Assembly: GCA_030066245.1 (NCBI GenBank)
Contig: JASJBY010000205.1
Span: 1-10,021 of the forward strand
Reading direction: 5' to 3'
Length of the DNA: 10,021 nt
From: Gammaproteobacteria bacterium
Lineage (GTDB): Bacteria > Pseudomonadota > Gammaproteobacteria > JAABTG01
Shown here: one piece after another, positions 1 to 6,786 of the stretch
Layout of the letters: each line of letters begins with the position of its first letter
Numbering within the stretch: the stretch's first letter is position 1
Program-made: the position numbers and the translations under genes
The notes under the pieces: generated by a model
Seen by the model: the letters and a program-made list of their open reading frames with translations, nothing else
Databases searched by the model: none
Told to the model about the DNA's origin: nothing

Positions 1-1
1 G

Positions 2-904
2 GGCTCCAAGACCATTGCGGCGGTTGGCAATGACGCAAAGCGCATGTTGGGCCGTACGCCTGGTCACATCACCGCTATCCGACCGCTGAAAGACGGCGTT
101 ATCGCCGACTTCACGGTAACCGAAAAAATGCTGCAGCACTTCATCCATAAAGTTCACGAGCACCAGTTTCTGCGCCCGAGTCCGCGCGTACTCGTGTGTG
201 TGCCCTGCGGCTCCACGCAGGTGGAACGCCGGGCGATCCGTGAGTCGGCGGCTGGCGCCGGCGCCAGGGAGGTGTACCTTATCGAGGAGCCCATGGCGGC
301 GGCCATCGGAGCCGGCATGCCGGTGAGCGAGGCGAGCGGCTCCATGGTCCTGGACATCGGCGGCGGTACCACGGAGGTGGCGGTGATCTCCCTCAACGGC
401 ATTGTCTATGCAGCTTCGGTGCGCATCGGCGGCGACCGTTTCGACGATGCCATTATCAACTACGTGCGTCGCAACTATGGCAGCCTGATCGGAGAGGCCA
501 CGGCCGAGCGCATTAAGCACGAAATCGGCTCTGCCTACCCCGGCAACGAAGTGAAGGAGATCGAGGTGCGCGGGCGCAACCTCGCCGAGGGGGTGCCCCG
601 CAGCTTCACTCTGAACAGCAACGAGATTCTGGAGGCCCTGCAGGAGCCCCTTTCCGGCATCGTCAGCGCGGTCAAGACTGCGCTTGAGCAGACCCCGCCC
701 GAGCTGGGCGCCGACGTGGCCGAGAGGGGCATGGTGCTGACGGGCGGCGGGGCGCTGCTGAGGGACTTGGACAGGCTGCTGATGGAGGAAACCGGCTTGC
801 CGGTCATCATCGCCGAGGATCCGCTCACCTGTGTTGCCAGGGGCGGCGGGCGGGCGCTGGAAATGATGGACGAGAAGGGCGTCGACGTGTTCGCCTCGGA
901 GTAG
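2..904 (+). CDS. mreB: Rod shape-determining protein MreB (5' truncated by the window edge)
   Basis: MreB is the bacterial actin homologue that forms ATP-dependent membrane-associated filaments and steers the lateral wall synthesis machinery. The reading frame is open from base 2 to the TAG at 902-904, giving 300 residues. By alignment from memory with the 347-residue E. coli protein, about 47 N-terminal residues lie outside the window, including the first phosphate loop and the membrane-binding tip. The ATG at 44 is internal: the codons before it encode the conserved AAVGNDAKRMLGRTPG stretch. Visible actin-fold motifs are VERRAIRESA and LIEEPMAAAIGAG, the second phosphate motif DIGGGTTEVAVISL, the ERIKHEIGSAYPG helix, and the adenosine motif LTGGGALLRDLDRLL. 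Conservation is very high along the whole visible length, with no frameshift. It lies 127 bases upstream of mreC in the usual mreBCD order. Identification is essentially certain. Confidence 0.98.
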   Translation, partial: GSKTIAAVGNDAKRMLGRTPGHITAIRPLKDGVIADFTVTEKMLQHFIHKVHEHQFLRPSPRVLVCVPCGSTQVERRAIRESAAGAGAREVYLIEEPMAAAIGAGMPVSEASGSMVLDIGGGTTEVAVISLNGIVYAASVRIGGDRFDDAIINYVRRNYGSLIGEATAERIKHEIGSAYPGNEVKEIEVRGRNLAEGVPRSFTLNSNEILEALQEPLSGIVSAVKTALEQTPPELGADVAERGMVLTGGGALLRDLDRLLMEETGLPVIIAEDPLTCVARGGGRALEMMDEKGVDVFASE

Positions 905-1031
905 CGTTGTGCGTCGAAGGCGACCCGACTCAAGGACTTCGCTTTAAACGTCGCCATATCGTCATGGTGTGTTGCATTCCCGGTCCGAATGACCGAAATA
1001 TGTTCTAGTTGTTGACGACAGGACAGCCTGC
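905..1031. other. mreB-mreC intergenic region
   Basis: This 127-base spacer has no convincing gene. It contains a perfect 5-bp hairpin at 981-995 (CGGTC, loop CGAAT, GACCG) followed by moderately A/T-rich sequence. That is too weak to call a terminator, and transcription probably reads on into mreC. A TATGTT at 999-1004 resembles a -10 box, but I see no good -35 at a suitable distance. The AGGA at 1020-1023 is described separately as the likely ribosome binding site for mreC. Confidence 0.5.
1020..1023 (+). promoter_or_regulatory. Ribosome binding site supporting an upstream mreC start
   Basis: AGGA at 1020-1023 lies 8 bases before the ATA codon at 1032, an ideal Shine-Dalgarno spacing. No comparable motif precedes the GTG at 1077, where the upstream bases are pyrimidine-rich. 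This spacing is one of two arguments for starting mreC at 1032. Confidence 0.5.
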
Positions 1032-1913
1032 ATAAAGCCGCTAAAGCCACTCTTTATCCGCGGTCCCTCCGTCAACGTGCGCTTGCTCGTGTGCGTGCTG
1101 GCGTCCGTGCTGTTCATGACCGTGGACCATCGCCGCCACCATTTGGAGACGGTGCGCGCGGCTATGGCCGTGATCGTCTATCCGCTGCAGTTCGCGGTGC
1201 ATGCGCCCTTCAGGGGAGGGAAATGGCTGACCGATGCCCTCGCCACCCGGCGTGCCCTCAGGGAGGAGAACGAGCGCCTGCGTACCCAGCAGCTGCTGAT
1301 TCAGGCGCGATTGGGCAAGTACGAAGAGCTGGCCGCCGAGAACCGTCGTCTCCGCAAGTTGCTGGACTCTTCAGTCAAGGTGGGCGACCGGGTGCTCATT
1401 GCGGAAGTCGTGTCCGTGGACATGGATCCGTTTTCCCGCCAGATTATGCTGAACAAAGGCGGCAACGACGAAGTTTTCAGGGGGCAGCCCTTGATCGATG
1501 CCCATGGCGTGATGGGACAGGTCATGCATGTCAATCCCCTATCCAGCACCGCCCTGTTGATCACGGATCCCGGTCACGCTCTGCCCGTCCAGCTGAATCG
1601 AAATGGACTCCGGGCGGTGGCCGTGGGTACCGGCGCTACCAGTGACCTGGAGCTCACCCACCTGCCGAACAATGCCGATGTGGTGGTGGGGGACCTGGTG
1701 GTGACCTCGGGCCTGGGGGGACGATTCCCCTCCGGCTATCCGGTGGGGCGGATTCTTAGCGTAGAGACTGATACGGGACAGCCTTTTGCCAAGGTGATCG
1801 TTGAACCAGCCGCCCAGCTGGAGCGCAACCGCGAGGTGCTGCTGGTGTGGCCGGGAAAGGAGGGAGCCTCGAACAAGGCCCAGTATGCCGAGGGCCAGGA
1901 GGTACGTTCATGA
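1032..1913 (+). CDS. mreC: Rod shape-determining protein MreC, probable ATA start
   Basis: MreC is a bitopic inner-membrane protein whose periplasmic part binds PBP2 and activates the RodA-PBP2 pair. The frame is open from the TGA at 990-992 to the TGA at 1911-1913. The first ATG/GTG/TTG is the GTG at 1077 (278 residues). However, codons 1032-1076 encode IKPLKPLFIRGPSVN, which matches the conserved cytoplasmic start of MreC (KPxFxRGPS followed by RL). The only candidate start there is ATA at 1032, preceded by AGGA at 8 bases, giving 293 residues. In that numbering a transmembrane helix spans about 17-33, a coiled coil about 73-112 (EENERLR, AAENRRLRKLL), and the two-lobed beta domain about 120-280, with HLPNNADVVVGD and TSGLGGRFPSGYPVG. 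The gene overlaps mreD by ATGA. The family call is secure; the start is uncertain, and GTG 1077 is the conventional alternative. Confidence 0.9.
   Translation: MKPLKPLFIRGPSVNVRLLVCVLASVLFMTVDHRRHHLETVRAAMAVIVYPLQFAVHAPFRGGKWLTDALATRRALREENERLRTQQLLIQARLGKYEELAAENRRLRKLLDSSVKVGDRVLIAEVVSVDMDPFSRQIMLNKGGNDEVFRGQPLIDAHGVMGQVMHVNPLSSTALLITDPGHALPVQLNRNGLRAVAVGTGATSDLELTHLPNNADVVVGDLVVTSGLGGRFPSGYPVGRILSVETDTGQPFAKVIVEPAAQLERNREVLLVWPGKEGASNKAQYAEGQEVRS
1897..1903 (+). promoter_or_regulatory. Strong ribosome binding site of mreD
   Basis: AGGAGGT lies inside the end of mreC, 6 bases before the ATG at 1910. It sets the mreD start there, in preference to the in-frame upstream start at 1847, which would add 21 residues that do not look like MreD. 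Confidence 0.85.
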
Positions 1914-2398
1914 GCCTGGTGCGGCACCAGGGTGGCAAGGCGATCGTGCTCAGCTTCCTGGTCGCTTTCATGCTGATGGCCGTCCCGTTGCCGGAGTGGG
2001 CCGATCCCTGGCGCCCCCCGTGGGTCACGCTGGCGCTGATTTACTGGTGTCTTGCGGTGCCCGACCGCGTCGGTGTCGGCATCGGTTGGGTCCTCGGGCT
2101 TTTCCTGGACGTGCTGACCGGGACTCTGCTGGGCCAGCATGCTCTCGGACTCACGCTGGTGGCCTTCATCACCCTGCGATTCCACAAGCGGGTGCGGGTC
2201 CTGCCCTTGTGGCACCAGAGCGTCAGCGTGTTGCTGCTGGTGGTTCTGGATCGTTCCATCGCTCTCTGGGTGAAAGGTATTCAGGGATTGGCCACGGCTG
2301 ACGGCGTGGTGTTCTCGCCCGCGCTGACCAGTGCAATCCTGTGGCCGTGGGTGTTCATTGTCCTGCGGGACGTGCGTCGCAAATACCGTGTTGCCTGA
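1910..2398 (+). CDS. mreD: Rod shape-determining protein MreD
   Basis: MreD is a polytopic inner-membrane protein of the Rod complex that works with MreC to control PBP2/RodA activity. From the ATG at 1910 it encodes 162 residues, the same length as E. coli MreD. Hydrophobic segments consistent with about six transmembrane helices are visible: IVLSFLVAFMLMAVPLP, WVTLALIYWCLAVP, VGVGIGWVLGLFLDVLTG, LGLTLVAFITLRF, VSVLLLVVLDRSIALWV and SAILWPWVFIVL. The family hallmark GLFLDVLTGTLLGQHALG sits near the middle, followed by the basic cytoplasmic segment RFHKRVR. Its start codon overlaps the mreC stop (ATGA) behind a strong AGGAGGT, so the two genes should be translationally coupled. No maf or rng gene follows, unlike in E. 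coli and Pseudomonas. A 348-base non-coding stretch separates it from mrdA. Confidence 0.95.
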   Translation: MSLVRHQGGKAIVLSFLVAFMLMAVPLPEWADPWRPPWVTLALIYWCLAVPDRVGVGIGWVLGLFLDVLTGTLLGQHALGLTLVAFITLRFHKRVRVLPLWHQSVSVLLLVVLDRSIALWVKGIQGLATADGVVFSPALTSAILWPWVFIVLRDVRRKYRVA

Positions 2399-2460
2399 GC
2401 ACAGCTCCGGGAGGCCGCATCCGTGATCGGTTTAGCATACGCGGTGAGGGCCGTACCGGC

Positions 2461-2560
2461 ACGAGCCGCCGGGACACGCCGTGAATATCGCCCTGTAGGC
2501 TCGACGGCCGTTATCCCTGCGGCCGACGGTCCCGGCCACTCATGCCGGCACGGCCCTAAA
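2461..2560. repeat. Candidate interspersed palindromic intergenic element
   Basis: The segment reads GAGCCGCCGGGACACGCCGT, then GAATATCGCCCTGTAGGCTC, then two consecutive hairpins. The first pairs CGGCCG at 2505-2510 with CGGCCG at 2520-2525 (9-base loop), with outer pairs across one mismatch. The second pairs CCGGC at 2532-2536 with GCCGG at 2544-2548 (7-base loop). From memory, intergenic repeats with a 'GTGAATACATCCCTGTAGGCTCG' type core followed by GC-rich stems are common in Halomonas and other marine or halophilic gammaproteobacteria, where they also cause spurious ORF calls. This copy would be a diverged member. No second copy is present in the window, so its repeat nature is inference. 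Confidence 0.45.
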
Positions 2561-2565
2561 CGAAC

Positions 2566-2596
2566 ACCGGTGCGGGGGGGGCCGCGCTGCACCGGT
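2566..2596. repeat. 8-bp perfect inverted repeat flanking a run of eight G
   Basis: ACCGGTGC at 2566-2573 is the exact reverse complement of GCACCGGT at 2589-2596. The 15-base loop starts with eight consecutive G residues (2574-2581). As RNA it would form a stable hairpin with a G-rich loop. There is no T run after it, so it is not a typical intrinsic terminator. Function unknown. Confidence 0.5.
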
Positions 2597-2746
2597 TGCG
2601 GTTCGCGGCCGAGGCATCAGCTGGGACGTTAGGGTAATGGCGCGCAATTACGACGAAGTCTGTCAGGGAAGGGTTCCGGCGGGACCCCGCGGCCCACGCT
2701 AATGCGGCGTATTTCTGGTACGGACCTCTAGGCGCCGGAGATTGGG

Positions 2747-4603
2747 ATGAGCCTAGGCATCACTCTGAAGGACAAGGCGCGCGAATCCCGGTTGCTGCGC
2801 CAACGGGTGTTAACCGCTCTTGCCGTTGTGCTCGTTCTTGCCACCGTGCTGATCAATCGCCTTGTGTATCTCCAGGTGATCAGTCACGACCATTTCGCCA
2901 CTCTCTCGGAGAAGAACCGCGTCAAGATTGTGCCGATTCCACCCACCCGCGGGCTCATTTACGACCGCAACGGCGTGGTACTTGCCCAGAACCAGCCTTC
3001 CTTCAGCCTCGAGATTGTGCCGGAGGCCGTGGACGACATGGAAGCGTCTTTGCAGGGACTTGCCGAGATTATCGATGTGCGGGACAGTGATCTCGATCGC
3101 TTTCGCAAGCTGCTGAAACGCAAACGGGCGTTCGAGGGGATCCCGCTCAGGTTTCATCTGAGCGAGGAGGAGGTTGCGCGCTTTGCGGTCAACCGCCACC
3201 GTTTCCCCGGGGTGGACATCGAAGCCCGTCTGACCCGACAGTATCCCCTCGGCGCCACGGCGGCTCACGTGGTGGGCTATGTGGGACGAATCGACGAACA
3301 GGAGCTTCAACACCTGGACACGGCGAACTACAGCGGCACCAGCCACCTCGGCAAGACCGGCGTGGAGAAGGCCTACGAGGGCGTGCTGCACGGCAAGGTC
3401 GGCTATCAACATGTGGAAACCAACGCCCAGGGCCGCACCCTGCGAATTCTCGACCGCACGCCGCCGCAGCCGGGCGACGACCTGGCCATCGACATTGACG
3501 TCTCCTTGCAGGCCGTGGCCGAGGCGGCCCTGGCGGGAGAGAACGGCGCGGTCGTGGCCATCGAGCCCCGAACGGGCGGTATCCTGGCCCTGGTGAGCAC
3601 CCCCAGCTACGATCCGAATCTGTTCGTCAACGGCATCGACTCGCGTCGATATGCCAGTCTCCAGCTATCGCCGGACCGCCCCCTGTTCAACCGGGCGCTG
3701 CGGGGCCAGTATCCGCCCGGTTCCACGGTGAAACCGTTCGTTGGCCTCGCCGGCCTGGAATACGAAGCGACCACCATGGAGCGAGAGACCTGGTGTCCCG
3801 GCTGGTATCAGTTGCCGGGGCGTTCGCATCGCTACCGGGACTGGAAGCGCAGCGGTCATGGCAAGCTCGACCTTAACGGCGCCATGACGCAGTCCTGCGA
3901 TGTCTACTTCTACGACCTTGCCCTGGAGCTCGGCATCGACCGCATCCACAGCTTCATGACCCGCTTCGGTTTCGGTGAGAAGACCGGCGTGGATATCGGC
4001 GGCGAAGTGACCGGGCTAATGCCATCCCGCGAGTGGAAGCGGGCTGTGCGTAACCAGCCGTGGTATCCGGGCGAGACCCTGATTACCGGCATAGGTCAGG
4101 GGTTCACTCTGACCACCCCGTTGCAGCTGGCGACGGCCACCGCGAGCCTCGCAAAGCGGGGCTCGCGGGTGCGGCCGCGGGTGGTGAATGCGGTCATCGA
4201 CCCCGAGGTTGGTGAGACCGTGGCCATCGAACCCGTGGCCGAGGCAGGCGTGACGCTGAGAGATGGGGCCCACTGGAACCTGGTCATTCAGGGCATGGTA
4301 GACGTGGTGCACGGGGCTCGAGGCACTGCCCGCCGCATCGGAGTGGATGCACCCTACACGATTGCCGGCAAGACGGGTACGGCACAGGTCTTCACCATCG
4401 GCCAGGAAGAGAAGTATGAGGCGGAGGAGCTGGAGAAGCGGCTCCGCGACCATGCCCTGTTTATCGCCTTCGCGCCGGTGGAGGAGCCCCGCATCGCCGT
4501 CGCAGTGCTGGTGGAGAACGGCGGCAGCGGCTCGAAAGCGGCGGCGCCCATCGCCCGCAAGGTCATGGACCATTATCTGCTCGGTCAGGCATGGGAAAGC
4601 TGA
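2747..4603 (+). CDS. mrdA: Penicillin-binding protein 2, elongation-specific peptidoglycan D,D-transpeptidase
   Basis: PBP2 is the class B transpeptidase that crosslinks peptidoglycan during elongation, in complex with RodA and under MreC control. At 618 residues it is close to the E. coli length (633). The start ATG has GGAG 6 bases upstream. One transmembrane helix spans about 20-42 (LTALAVVLVLATVLINRLVY). The N-terminal pedestal follows, beginning with PIPPTRGLIYDRNGVVLA, then the transpeptidase domain. The catalytic motifs are intact: S326-T-V-K329, S383-C-D385 and K542-T-G544. D365, H371 and C384 sit where zinc ligands are reported in Acinetobacter PBP2; the fourth position, 350, is Cys here (WCPGWYQLPG). 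The gene is 33 bases upstream of rodA and opens a tight rodA-mltB-rlpA series. Identification is very secure. Confidence 0.97.
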   Translation: MSLGITLKDKARESRLLRQRVLTALAVVLVLATVLINRLVYLQVISHDHFATLSEKNRVKIVPIPPTRGLIYDRNGVVLAQNQPSFSLEIVPEAVDDMEASLQGLAEIIDVRDSDLDRFRKLLKRKRAFEGIPLRFHLSEEEVARFAVNRHRFPGVDIEARLTRQYPLGATAAHVVGYVGRIDEQELQHLDTANYSGTSHLGKTGVEKAYEGVLHGKVGYQHVETNAQGRTLRILDRTPPQPGDDLAIDIDVSLQAVAEAALAGENGAVVAIEPRTGGILALVSTPSYDPNLFVNGIDSRRYASLQLSPDRPLFNRALRGQYPPGSTVKPFVGLAGLEYEATTMERETWCPGWYQLPGRSHRYRDWKRSGHGKLDLNGAMTQSCDVYFYDLALELGIDRIHSFMTRFGFGEKTGVDIGGEVTGLMPSREWKRAVRNQPWYPGETLITGIGQGFTLTTPLQLATATASLAKRGSRVRPRVVNAVIDPEVGETVAIEPVAEAGVTLRDGAHWNLVIQGMVDVVHGARGTARRIGVDAPYTIAGKTGTAQVFTIGQEEKYEAEELEKRLRDHALFIAFAPVEEPRIAVAVLVENGGSGSKAAAPIARKVMDHYLLGQAWES

Positions 4604-4636
4604 CGGGCCGCCCAGGCCGCGGGAGGGGAACAGCAG

Positions 4637-5731
4637 GTGCAGGACGATAGACCCTTAGCGCAACGCCTGCACCTGGACCTGTCATTGCTCTTCGGAATCC
4701 TTGTCCTGGCTGGCGTGGGATTCGTTGTGCTGTACAGCGCGGGGGGGCAGGATACCGATCTGCTCATACGTCAGGGCGTGCGCCTGCTCACGGCGCTGGC
4801 CGTGATGTTTGTGGTCGCCATGGTTCCGCCCCGGCATCTGGCGTACTGGGCGCCCTGGCTGTACGCTGCGGGGCTGGGGCTGCTTTTCGCCGTGTTGTTT
4901 TTCGGCGACGTGGGCAAGGGCGCGCAACGCTGGCTGGACCTGGGCATCCTGCGATTCCAGCCCTCGGAGATGGTCAAGATAACCGTCCCGGCCATGGTGG
5001 CCTGGTACCTGGCCGAACGTTCGCTGCCACCGCGTTTCGGCGACATCGTCGTGGCCGGGCTGATCATCCTGGTGCCGACCATCCTGATCGCGCGCCAGCC
5101 GGATCTGGGTACTGCCCTGCTGGTTGCGGTTTCCGGGGCCCTGGTGCTGCTGTTGGCAGGTATCAGCTGGCGCTTCGTGGGCATGGTCAGCCTGCTGCTG
5201 GCGGCTTTCGCGCCTATCCTCTGGTATCTGATGCACGACTATCAGCAACAGCGGGTGCTCACCTTCCTGAACCCGGAGAGCGATCCTCTTGGTGCCGGAT
5301 ACCACATCATCCAATCGAAGATAGCGATTGGCTCAGGGGGGTTGTACGGGAAGGGCTGGCTCAATGGAACGCAATCGCATCTGGACTTCCTGCCAGAGCG
5401 CTCCACGGACTTCGTCTTCGCGGTCTACAGTGAGGAGTTCGGTCTGCTGGGCGTTCTCATCCTGCTCGGGCTGTATCTGTTTGTCATTACGCGCGGATTG
5501 TTTATGGCATTCGGCGCCCAAGAAACTTTCGGTCGCCTGCTCGGAGGCGGGTTGACGCTGACCTTCTTCGTGTACGTGTTCGTCAACATCGGCATGGTGA
5601 CCGGCCTGCTGCCAGTGGTCGGAGTTCCCCTGCCCCTGCTAAGCTACGGAGGCACGTCTCTGGTCAGCCTCATGGCGGCTTTTGGGATTCTGATGTCGGT
5701 GCATACCCATCGACGACTGTTGTCGGGTTGA
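4637..5731 (+). CDS. mrdB: RodA, SEDS-family peptidoglycan glycosyltransferase
   Basis: RodA polymerises lipid II into glycan strands in the inner membrane and forms the elongation synthase with PBP2. The 364-residue product (E. coli 370) starts at GTG 4637 behind a purine-rich GGGAGGGG at 4621-4628. It is strongly hydrophobic with about ten membrane segments, beginning with LSLLFGILVLAGVGFVVLYS. SEDS signatures are visible: KGAQRWLDLGILRFQPSE, ARQPDLGTALL, the extracellular QQRVLTFLNPESDPLGAGYH and QSKIAIGSGGLYGKGW stretch, and DFLPERSTDFVFAVYSEEFG. D258 in TDF corresponds to the catalytically essential Asp262 of E. coli RodA. The C-terminus has the typical VVGVPLPLLSYGGTSL signature. These features, with mrdA directly upstream, separate it from FtsW. 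Confidence 0.97.
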   Translation: MQDDRPLAQRLHLDLSLLFGILVLAGVGFVVLYSAGGQDTDLLIRQGVRLLTALAVMFVVAMVPPRHLAYWAPWLYAAGLGLLFAVLFFGDVGKGAQRWLDLGILRFQPSEMVKITVPAMVAWYLAERSLPPRFGDIVVAGLIILVPTILIARQPDLGTALLVAVSGALVLLLAGISWRFVGMVSLLLAAFAPILWYLMHDYQQQRVLTFLNPESDPLGAGYHIIQSKIAIGSGGLYGKGWLNGTQSHLDFLPERSTDFVFAVYSEEFGLLGVLILLGLYLFVITRGLFMAFGAQETFGRLLGGGLTLTFFVYVFVNIGMVTGLLPVVGVPLPLLSYGGTSLVSLMAAFGILMSVHTHRRLLSG

Positions 5732-5744
5732 GGAGGGCCCCGGA

Positions 5745-6782
5745 ATGAAGCGAACGTCGCGTGGAAACTTTGCTAGGTACGGCCGTGCTGCAATCGCCAC
5801 AGTCGCCATTACCCTCGCTGGGATGCCGGCGGGTGCGATTTCCAGTGTCCGGGCCGAGGGTTTCCTCGATATGCCGCAGGCCAGAGCCTTCATCGATGAG
5901 ATGGCTGCTCGGCACGATTTTCGGCGCGCAGAGCTTGAGCAGCTGTTCGCGTCGGCCAAGCCCAGAAAATCGGTCCTGCAAGCCATTTCACGACCCGCAG
6001 AGGCCAAGCCGTGGTATGCGTACCGGCCCATCTTTCTGACCCTGGAGCGCATCGAGGCGGGTGGCCGTTTCTGGGATGTTCACCGCGAGGCGTTGGAGCG
6101 GGCGGAGCAGCGCTACGGAGTGCCGCCCGAGGTGATTGTGGCCATTATCGGGGTGGAAACCCGTTACGGCCGCAACACCGGGCGTTATCCGGTGCTGGAC
6201 GCTGTTGCCACCCTGGCTTTTCAGTACCCGAAGCGAGCGCCGTTCTTTCGCAGCGAGCTGGAGCAGTTTCTTTTGCTGGCCAGGGAGGAAGGCCTGGACC
6301 CTGCAGCCGTCAAGGGTTCTTACGCGGGGGCCATGGGTTGGCCTCAATTCATAGCCAGCAGCTATCGCAACTATGCGGTGGATTTCGACGGCGACGGGAT
6401 ACGCGATCTGCTCTCAAATCCGGTCGATGCCATCGGCAGCGTTGCCAACTATCTCAGCGTGCACGGCTGGCAACCCGGGCGCCCGGTCGCCCGCCAGGTC
6501 GGGGTGAACGGTGCTGCAGTCGCCGCGCTTGTGAAGCAGGGGCTCAAGCCGCACACCACCCTGGGGGATATGCGGCGGCAGGGATTGTCCGTGCCCCGGG
6601 ATTTGACCGATGAGCAGCTGGCGACCCTGATTCGTCTGGAGAATCGTAACGGCGAGGAGTTCTGGGTGGGTCTGCAGAACTTTTATGCCATCACCCGTTA
6701 TAACCACAGTGCCCTCTATGCAATGGCGGTGTTCCAGCTTTCCCAAGAGTTCGAGACTGGCGAGAGCCAGGGCATAATGTAG
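5745..6782 (+). CDS. mltB: Soluble periplasmic lytic murein transglycosylase B (MltB/SltB1 family)
   Basis: This enzyme cleaves the MurNAc-GlcNAc bond of peptidoglycan with formation of 1,6-anhydroMurNAc. The start ATG lies 13 bases after the rodA stop with AGGAGGG at 5731-5737. The 345-residue product has a signal peptide (basic start, hydrophobic AAIATVAITLAGMPAGA, likely cleavage near residue 38 in VRAEG). It contains no cysteine there, so it should be soluble, like Slt35 or Pseudomonas SltB1, rather than a lipoprotein like E. coli MltB. The catalytic acid is E138 in IIGVETRYGRNTG. Other family motifs are YPKRAPFFRSELEQFLLLAREE, GSYAGAMGWPQFIASSYRNYAVDFDGDG and NPVDAIGSVANYLSVHGW. The DFDGDG run from D213 matches the EF-hand-like calcium site of Slt35. 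The position between rodA and rlpA matches the Pseudomonas sltB1 locus. Confidence 0.95.
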   Translation: MKRTSRGNFARYGRAAIATVAITLAGMPAGAISSVRAEGFLDMPQARAFIDEMAARHDFRRAELEQLFASAKPRKSVLQAISRPAEAKPWYAYRPIFLTLERIEAGGRFWDVHREALERAEQRYGVPPEVIVAIIGVETRYGRNTGRYPVLDAVATLAFQYPKRAPFFRSELEQFLLLAREEGLDPAAVKGSYAGAMGWPQFIASSYRNYAVDFDGDGIRDLLSNPVDAIGSVANYLSVHGWQPGRPVARQVGVNGAAVAALVKQGLKPHTTLGDMRRQGLSVPRDLTDEQLATLIRLENRNGEEFWVGLQNFYAITRYNHSALYAMAVFQLSQEFETGESQGIM

Positions 6783-6786
6783 CGCC

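Larger units (their letters stand above)
2399..2746. other. 348-base intergenic region between mreD and mrdA, rich in inverted repeats
   Basis: I find no gene here: the overlapping open frames on either strand have no recognisable product and their translation follows the repeats. The region holds a candidate palindromic element (about 2461-2560), an 8-bp inverted repeat around a G run (2566-2596), a small hairpin at 2634-2651 (GTAAT, 8-base loop, ATTAC) and a GC-rich patch at 2671-2697. I see no clear sigma70 promoter for mrdA. The mrdA ribosome binding site GGAG is at 2737-2740, 6 bases before its ATG. Whether mrdA is co-transcribed with mreBCD cannot be decided from the sequence. Confidence 0.6.

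Noticed and set aside
972..1004. Possible promoter for mreC (TTGCAT ... TATGTT)
   Set aside because: The spacer is 21 bases and the -35 matches only 3 of 6, so support is too weak.
535..1050. 171-codon open frame antisense to mreB and running into the mreB-mreC gap
   Set aside because: Ser/Pro/Arg-rich shadow; the mreB frame is fully conserved.
1847..1909. Upstream in-frame start that would extend mreD by 21 residues
   Set aside because: The strong AGGAGGT is placed for the ATG at 1910, the 162-residue product matches the family length, and the extension overlaps mreC with unrelated sequence.
2281..2592. Open frame on the - strand covering the mreD end and the palindromic element
   Set aside because: It overlaps mreD, its translation follows the repeat, and it resembles spurious ORFs called on such repeats.
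2423..2632. Open frame on the + strand between mreD and mrdA (69 codons)
   Set aside because: Arg/Gly/Pro-rich product with no recognisable domain, spans two hairpin elements, no good ribosome binding site.
2810..3412. 200-codon open frame antisense to mrdA
   Set aside because: The sense strand encodes an intact PBP2; the antisense frame reflects codon bias and has no known domain.
4016..4573. 185-codon open frame antisense to the mrdA 3' part
   Set aside because: Shadow of the PBP2 transpeptidase domain, with no independent evidence.
4682..5314. 210-codon open frame antisense to rodA
   Set aside because: Shadow of a GC-rich coding region; Gln/Arg/His-rich product without domain; the sense frame is a clear RodA.
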